From positions 20,215 through 84,214 of the forward strand of contig JAHEEA010000002.1 in assembly GCA_024640945.1 (NCBI GenBank): DNA of 64,000 nucleotides. Direction: 5' to 3'. Of this stretch, positions 63,985 through 64,000 are shown piece after piece. The stretch comes from Candidatus Methylopumilus sp. (GTDB lineage: Bacteria > Pseudomonadota > Gammaproteobacteria > Burkholderiales > Methylophilaceae). The position numbers were made by a program, and so were the translations under genes. Every line of letters begins with the position of its first letter. Position 1 is the stretch's first letter. The notes under the pieces were generated by a model. That model was not told the DNA's origin. It was given only the letters and a program-made list of their open reading frames with translations, and made no database searches.

Positions 63985-64000
63985 CTATGCTTAATTCGAT

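Overview
The window looks like a chromosome segment of a betaproteobacterial methylotroph, most likely Methylophilaceae (Methylotenera/Methylophilus type). The support is: a 23-residue pqqA gene (the PQQ precursor used by methanol dehydrogenases); the lipA-lipB-ybeD-dacA-rlpA-rodA-mrdA-mreDCB order; rhodanese-glnA-DUF4124-ntrB-ntrC; argS-SPOR-dsbA-SDR; and an A/T-leaning composition with ATG, TTG and GTG starts. The genus is inferred from gene content and was not tested.

Layout. 0-7 kb: tail of a VIT-type transporter gene, cobalamin-dependent metH, mpl, a TonB-like protein and a thioredoxin-like ferredoxin. 7-18 kb (minus strand): HIT protein, Gfo/Idh/MocA oxidoreductase, lipoate synthesis (lipA, lipB, ybeD), then the cell-shape and peptidoglycan block dacA-rlpA-rodA-mrdA-mreD-mreC-mreB. 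18-25 kb: gatCAB, pyrE, exonuclease III, ssb, a YajR-like MFS exporter. 25-30 kb: uvrA, mtgA, aroE, rhodanese. 30-35 kb: nitrogen control (glnA, a DUF4124 protein, ntrB, ntrC) with two recognisable NtrC/sigma-54 promoters, then an orphan pqqA. 35-41 kb: mltA, apaG, thiG, thiS, tRNA-Gly(CCC), thiD, thiE, hemL. 41-50 kb: gltB-gltD behind a structured leader, hemE, priA. 50-56 kb: argS, a SPOR protein, dsbA, an SDR and an OpgB-like phosphoglycerol transferase. 55.7-58.7 kb: the only clearly accessory stretch, with two serine-recombinase-like remnants flanking a very A/T-rich glycosyltransferase/sulfotransferase pair directly downstream of glmS. 58.7-64 kb: glmS, glmU, atpC, atpD.

How it fits together. 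Ammonium assimilation dominates the centre: GlnA and GltBD form the GS-GOGAT cycle. NtrBC probably activates both glnA and its own gene from sigma-54 promoters of the same geometry, while gltB sits behind an intrinsic terminator that suggests attenuation. Peptidoglycan synthesis and remodelling recur (mpl, dacA, rlpA, rodA, mrdA, mreBCD, mtgA, mltA, glmS, glmU).

Most of the window is conserved housekeeping DNA. I found no CRISPR array, intact insertion sequence, rRNA or prophage. The parts most worth a second look are the glmS-proximal island, the gltB leader, the NtrC/sigma-54 pair with its possibly leaderless ntrB transcript, the isolated pqqA, and a cysteine-containing insertion in MetH.
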